DNA of 45,830 bases from Gnetum montanum. Lineage: Eukaryota > Streptophyta > Gnetopsida > Gnetales > Gnetaceae. Position numbers and translations under genes: made by a program. Under the pieces are notes generated by a model. The model searched no databases, had not been told where the DNA came from, and saw only the letters and a program-made list of their open reading frames with translations. The stretch lies in assembly GCA_015680685.1 (NCBI GenBank), contig MNCI01014748.1, positions 2,604 through 48,433 on the forward strand, in the 5' to 3' direction. This document shows, one piece after another, positions 43,301-45,830 of this stretch. Each line of letters begins with the position of its first letter. The first letter of the stretch is position 1.

Positions 43301-43953
43301 ACATTTCCTATTAACAATCAAGCTATGGTAGAACCAGAATTTCCTAATCAACATGTACATAGTTTAAGCCTCATGTCAATAGGCCTCGAAGCCACATTAT
43401 ATTTTGATGGAGCTTTGTCCACCAGAGGCGGTAGTGCTACCGCCGTCATTGCTCTCCCCTGAAGATGTTCGTCCATTGCCTTACCACCTAGCATTTCCCT
43501 GTATGAACAATGTGGCAGAGTACAAGGCGCTCCTTAGGGGACTATTAATAGCTAGAAAACTCAAGGTTCAACATCTAGCAATCTGAGGTGATTCGATGCT
43601 TATCATCAATCCAATCACAAGGGTGTACGCCTGCAAAGCTATGCATCTGCAGACCTACTACGATATGGCTAAAGATCTTCTGCAACAATTCACGATGATT
43701 GATATCCAACATGTGTCATGTAATAAGAACATAGTTGCCAATGCACTAGCCAAGCTAGCTTTAAATGTTTCACCACATATGCTTGCCACCTTGCTTACTT
43801 TAATGATGGAATGTATAAATCTTGTCATTCAAGTGGTGAAAATCTCTTCATTAAGCATAGGAGGAATGTCAGAATGGTATGACAACATTAAGACTTAACT
43901 TCTGTATGGTGAACCACTGCACGAGCTAACACCTGCATAAAAATATACAGTCT
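43301..43953 (+). pseudogene. Second (archaeal-type) RNase H of element D, cut by element E
   Basis: LYFDGALSTRGGSATAVIAL (about 43394-43455) starts the domain. A one-base deletion near 43455 moves the frame, and SPEDVRPLPYHLAFPCMNN, AEYKALLRGLLIARKL and GDSMLIINPI (to about 43625) follow, then NALAKLALN near 43740. The Asp, Glu and Asp of the first three catalytic positions are kept; the last (usually ADALAKLA) reads AN. A TGA before GDS replaces an Arg codon. This extra RNase H between pol RNase H and integrase is typical of the Tat/Ogre branch. The spacer toward integrase (EWYDNIKT, LLYGEPLHELTP) runs into the LTR of element E at 43954. Confidence 0.87.
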
Positions 43954-43979
43954 TGATGAGACGCGGTTTACACTAGGCC

Positions 43980-44037
43980 GCGATATCGCGTACGCGATAT
44001 CGCATCTTCGCCTGCGATATCGTGTACGCGATATCTC
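43980..44037. promoter_or_regulatory. Paired 24-bp palindromes upstream of TATA in LTR E
   Basis: 43980-44003 is a perfect 24-bp palindrome made of two GCGATATCGC halves around GTAC. 44014-44037 is the same unit with changes in two places. They are 34 bp apart and end 16 bp before the TATA box. Element A has GATATC-like words at the same place. Confidence 0.8.
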
Positions 44038-44053
44038 ATCGCGCCGCCATTTC

Positions 44054-44061
44054 TATAAATA
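44054..44061 (+). promoter_or_regulatory. TATA box of element E
   Basis: TATAAATA preceded by ATTTC, 100 bp into the LTR. A short U3 of this kind also occurs in element A (about 115 bp). Confidence 0.65.
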
Positions 44062-44310
44062 AGAGGCGGAACTCCCCTTATTTTCCAATCCTGGCTAGTG
44101 TAGCGAAGCTCTGGCAGATTGATCACTCCAGAGTTAGAATTTTTCCCCATGTGCCCGCAGTAGGAGTCCTAGAGTGAACGGCTCTTTATTCGAGCAGCTT
44201 GTAACCTGAACCCAAGTTGTGTACAGCAATAAAGACGAACTTGTTTGGATAAACCTTGCAGCATGTGGTTTCATTTATTGCTTTATTTCCTGCTTTCCTA
44301 GTGCGTTCAA

Positions 44311-44640
44311 GTATGACTTGATTACGAGCGTCTACAGACGTGTACGGCTAGTCAAGGAATCGGCTGCTTGACGCAATGCATGAGTACGACTCAATTACGA
44401 GCATTGGATGCTTGGTAACCCAGTAGCATATTCCAGGACTCTGTGCTTGGTAACTCCCGGGTTTGATGTGTACGGCTAGTTGAGGAATCGGTTGCTCATT
44501 GCTAGGCTAGATCTTGTGACAAGTACGACTTAGTTACAAGCACCCACGGGTGTGTACGGCTGGCTAAGGAATCAGCTGCTTATCACACGTAGGCTAAATA
44601 GGTGCCTCAGTACGACCACTTCGAGCACTTGCGTTACGTG
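44311..44640 (+). repeat. Degenerate direct repeats in U5 of LTR E
   Basis: GTAYGACTYRRTTACRAGC recurs at 44311, 44383 and 44523, and as AGTACGACCACTTCGAGC near 44609. GTGTACGGCTRGTYRAGGAATC follows at 44340, 44468 and 44552. Units vary from about 70 to 135 bp. Confidence 0.75.
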
Positions 44641-45008
44641 TGGCGATCCCAGTAACGATTAGCGTTTGGTAAGCTGCAGTTGCATAGTTCAGGGTGTGTC
44701 CGGCAAGTGGGAACGGATGCTGACGCTAGTTAATTTAGACTTAGATCTTAGTTAGAGTTAGTTTAGTTTTCTCAACCCTTTCTCCTGGTAGCATAGAAGA
44801 TAAGCCGAAAATACCAAAAAAATCACATACCTCAGACTTGCTTAACCATACACCGTGACACATACAAGCAAGCCTGGGAAGACAACGAACGATTAACCCC
44901 AAGTGTTTCTTGTGGCGTTAAGGCATTTAGTCTGCGGAGTTCGACCGGATCGCGCGTGTACGCTCGTATTCGTATGGTGGAGTGTAGGGGTACCTCGCCA
45001 CTCATCAT

Positions 45009-45026
45009 TGGCGCCGTTGCCGGGGA
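45009..45026 (+). other. Primer binding site (tRNA-Asp), intact, element E
   Basis: TGGCGCCGTTGCCGGGGA is the exact complement of the last 18 bases (with CCA) of plant tRNA-Asp(GUC) as I know it. It sits one base after the LTR, as in element A. Confidence 0.88.
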
Positions 45027-45153
45027 CTAAGTGTTTTTTCGCCAATTTAACATAAGGGATATCACTCACATCGTTGTGAGCTTAAAACGAACCTTAGGGT
45101 TAATCAGTTAATCAAGAACAATAAATAACGGTGAAATTAGCACACCAATAGAA

Positions 45154-45830
45154 ATGGCTTCTTCTCACGAAATCAACTCACCTAAGGACAATACAGGAGA
45201 AAGTCAGCATCATACGCATAATCGAAATCAACCATGTCCTCAACAGGCTAAGGTCACATATACTCATCCCGATGAGTATGTGCCAGATTTTACCTTTGTT
45301 TTCCATCAAGATGAGCAACTACGGTGGAGAGACATGCAAGGTAACATCGTGTTACCCCCTGATAGAGCCGGCCCTACCATGCTTGTTCGTGCCTTAGCAC
45401 AGACAGGCATACAAGAACTAATTGTGGAATACGTTTTGGATGATTATGACATGAGGGATTATCAACCCACGAATGCCCAACGTATTCGGGATGCAAGGAA
45501 GGAGAGCCAACATTCACTACTGAAGGGCAAGGTTTCCCACGTCATTAGTGAAATAGGAGACGAGGAACCCCTCACAACGGGTTTCTTAGAAAATGATGTT
45601 CCTCCTCCTCACTCTGGTGAAGAGGTTAGGCATCAGGGCCTTAGATCAATGATACACATTCCAGGCTCTGATCCCCGTGAGCACAAGCTGTTCACAGCAG
45701 GAACAATCACTCGCACTAATGATGGATTTGTTGATCGTCACAACGATCGGGGCCGAAGCAGCCGAAGAGAAGGCGAGAAACATCACCATGGTGATGGATC
45801 CCCTTCTTCTTCCCCTTCATCACATCATTC
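45154..45830 (+). CDS. gag of element E, intact to window edge (partial)
   Basis: ATG at 45154 opens 225 codons without a stop up to the last base of the window; the nearest in-frame stop upstream is TAA at 45109-45111. The protein begins MASSHEINSPKDN. HPDEYVPDFTFVFHQDEQL follows (about residues 38-56), then WRDMQGNIVLPPDRAGPTML and a DYDMRDYQPTNAQR segment (about 98-111). A basic, Arg/His-rich, serine-rich stretch ends the visible part (GRSSRREGEKHHHGDGS). It aligns with the gag pseudogene of element A over the same blocks, including the Ser run. The capsid core lies beyond the window. It would form the particle that packages the element RNA in the cytoplasm. The absence of any stop in 675 nt contrasts with all other coding remnants here. 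Confidence 0.88.
   Translation, partial: MASSHEINSPKDNTGESQHHTHNRNQPCPQQAKVTYTHPDEYVPDFTFVFHQDEQLRWRDMQGNIVLPPDRAGPTMLVRALAQTGIQELIVEYVLDDYDMRDYQPTNAQRIRDARKESQHSLLKGKVSHVISEIGDEEPLTTGFLENDVPPPHSGEEVRHQGLRSMIHIPGSDPREHKLFTAGTITRTNDGFVDRHNDRGRSSRREGEKHHHGDGSPSSSPSSHH

Larger units (their letters stand above)
30794..43953 (+). mobile_element. Element D: Tat/Ogre-like Ty3/gypsy element with antisense gene, nested in B, cut by E
   Basis: Order: LTR (30794-31823), primer site (31830), gag (32094 to about 34980), protease (to about 35860), 59-bp array, eight-exon antisense gene (36711-41065), splice acceptor (41655-41656), RT, RNase H and a second RNase H (to 43953). The second RNase H is diagnostic of the Tat/Ogre branch. 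The element interrupts the antisense gene of B at 30793 and is itself interrupted at 43953 by element E, so integrase and the 3' LTR lie outside. No LTR, primer site or polypurine tract is seen between 35860 and 41657. I therefore treat gag-protease and RT as one element, though that continuity is an inference. Confidence 0.83.
43954..45007 (+). repeat. 5' LTR of element E
   Basis: 1054 bp. Parts in order: TGATGAGACGCGG start, two GATATC palindrome units (43980-44037), TATAAATA (44054-44061), GTAGGAGTCCTAGAGTGA (the segment that reads ATAGGAGTCATTGAGTG in A), AATAAA (44228-44233), a U5 with about four repeats (44311-44640) and the end CACTCATCA. The U5 repeats largely explain why it is longer than the LTR of A. 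Confidence 0.88.
43954..45830 (+). mobile_element. Element E: young Athila-like element, 5' part only
   Basis: An LTR (43954-45007), a perfect tRNA-Asp primer site and an uninterrupted gag frame reach the right edge of the window. The LTR ends (TGATGA...TCATCA), primer type and gag show it to be a relative of element A. It is rich in CpG and lacks stops, so it inserted recently compared with the others. It lies in the pol of element D; the 5 bases before it are AGTCT, which should recur after its 3' LTR. Confidence 0.9.

Noticed and set aside
43968-44150. 60-codon minus-strand frame over the LTR E promoter
   Set aside because: It runs through the palindromes and TATA box of the LTR, and nothing supports coding.
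45009-45026. tRNA gene fragment
   Set aside because: Only the 18 bases complementary to the tRNA 3' end are present, directly after an LTR, which is a primer binding site.

Overview
The window is plant nuclear repeat DNA with no host gene that I can support. It is AT-rich and consists almost entirely of LTR retrotransposons of the Ty3/gypsy superfamily (Athila-like and Tat/Ogre-like branches), most of them old, nested in one another and decayed by point mutation. A large-genome seed plant fits, and a gymnosperm such as a conifer is plausible given the density of ancient, unremoved elements. The sequence does not fix the species.

Layout, left to right. (Z) 1-724: an LTR on the minus strand, cut by the window edge, with a 13-bp minisatellite in its U3. 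(A) 808-10807: a complete but dead Athila-like element on the plus strand, with two LTRs, a decayed tRNA-Asp primer site, gag, protease, RT, RNase H and integrase remnants, and a near-perfect 5-bp target duplication. Its integrase contains an assembly artefact bounded by two N bases. 11856-12667 is a solo LTR related to A. (B) About 13500-30793: an old Tat-type element on the plus strand (LTR, gag, protease, part of an antisense gene). It is interrupted at 17982-27458 by (C), a minus-strand element that carries only gag and protease plus tandem arrays. (D) 30794-43953: a Tat-type element inserted into the antisense gene of B. It has an LTR, primer site, gag, protease, a 59-bp array, an eight-exon antisense gene, a splice acceptor, then RT, RNase H and a second RNase H. 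(E) 43954 to the right edge: a young Athila-like element inserted in the pol of D. It has a perfect tRNA-Asp primer site and an uninterrupted gag reading frame that runs off the window.

The most notable content is the antisense gene of D (36711-41065, minus strand). Eight exons can be read with GT-AG junctions, every splice phase matches, the total is 3306 nt, and there is no frameshift, although some 36 point-mutation stops have killed it. A second, diverged copy with recognisable exons lies in B (28900-30793). In D the gene sits between protease and RT, inside what looks like an Ogre-type intron of the sense transcript, and copies of one short repeat unit lie on both sides of it. The same unit occurs at the same place in B and C, where different arrays have grown from it.

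The decay pattern is informative: stops in the dead genes are overwhelmingly TAG rather than TAA, as expected if methylated CAG (CHG) sites mutate C to T. The young element E, whose LTR is still rich in CpG, shows what the older relatives looked like before decay.
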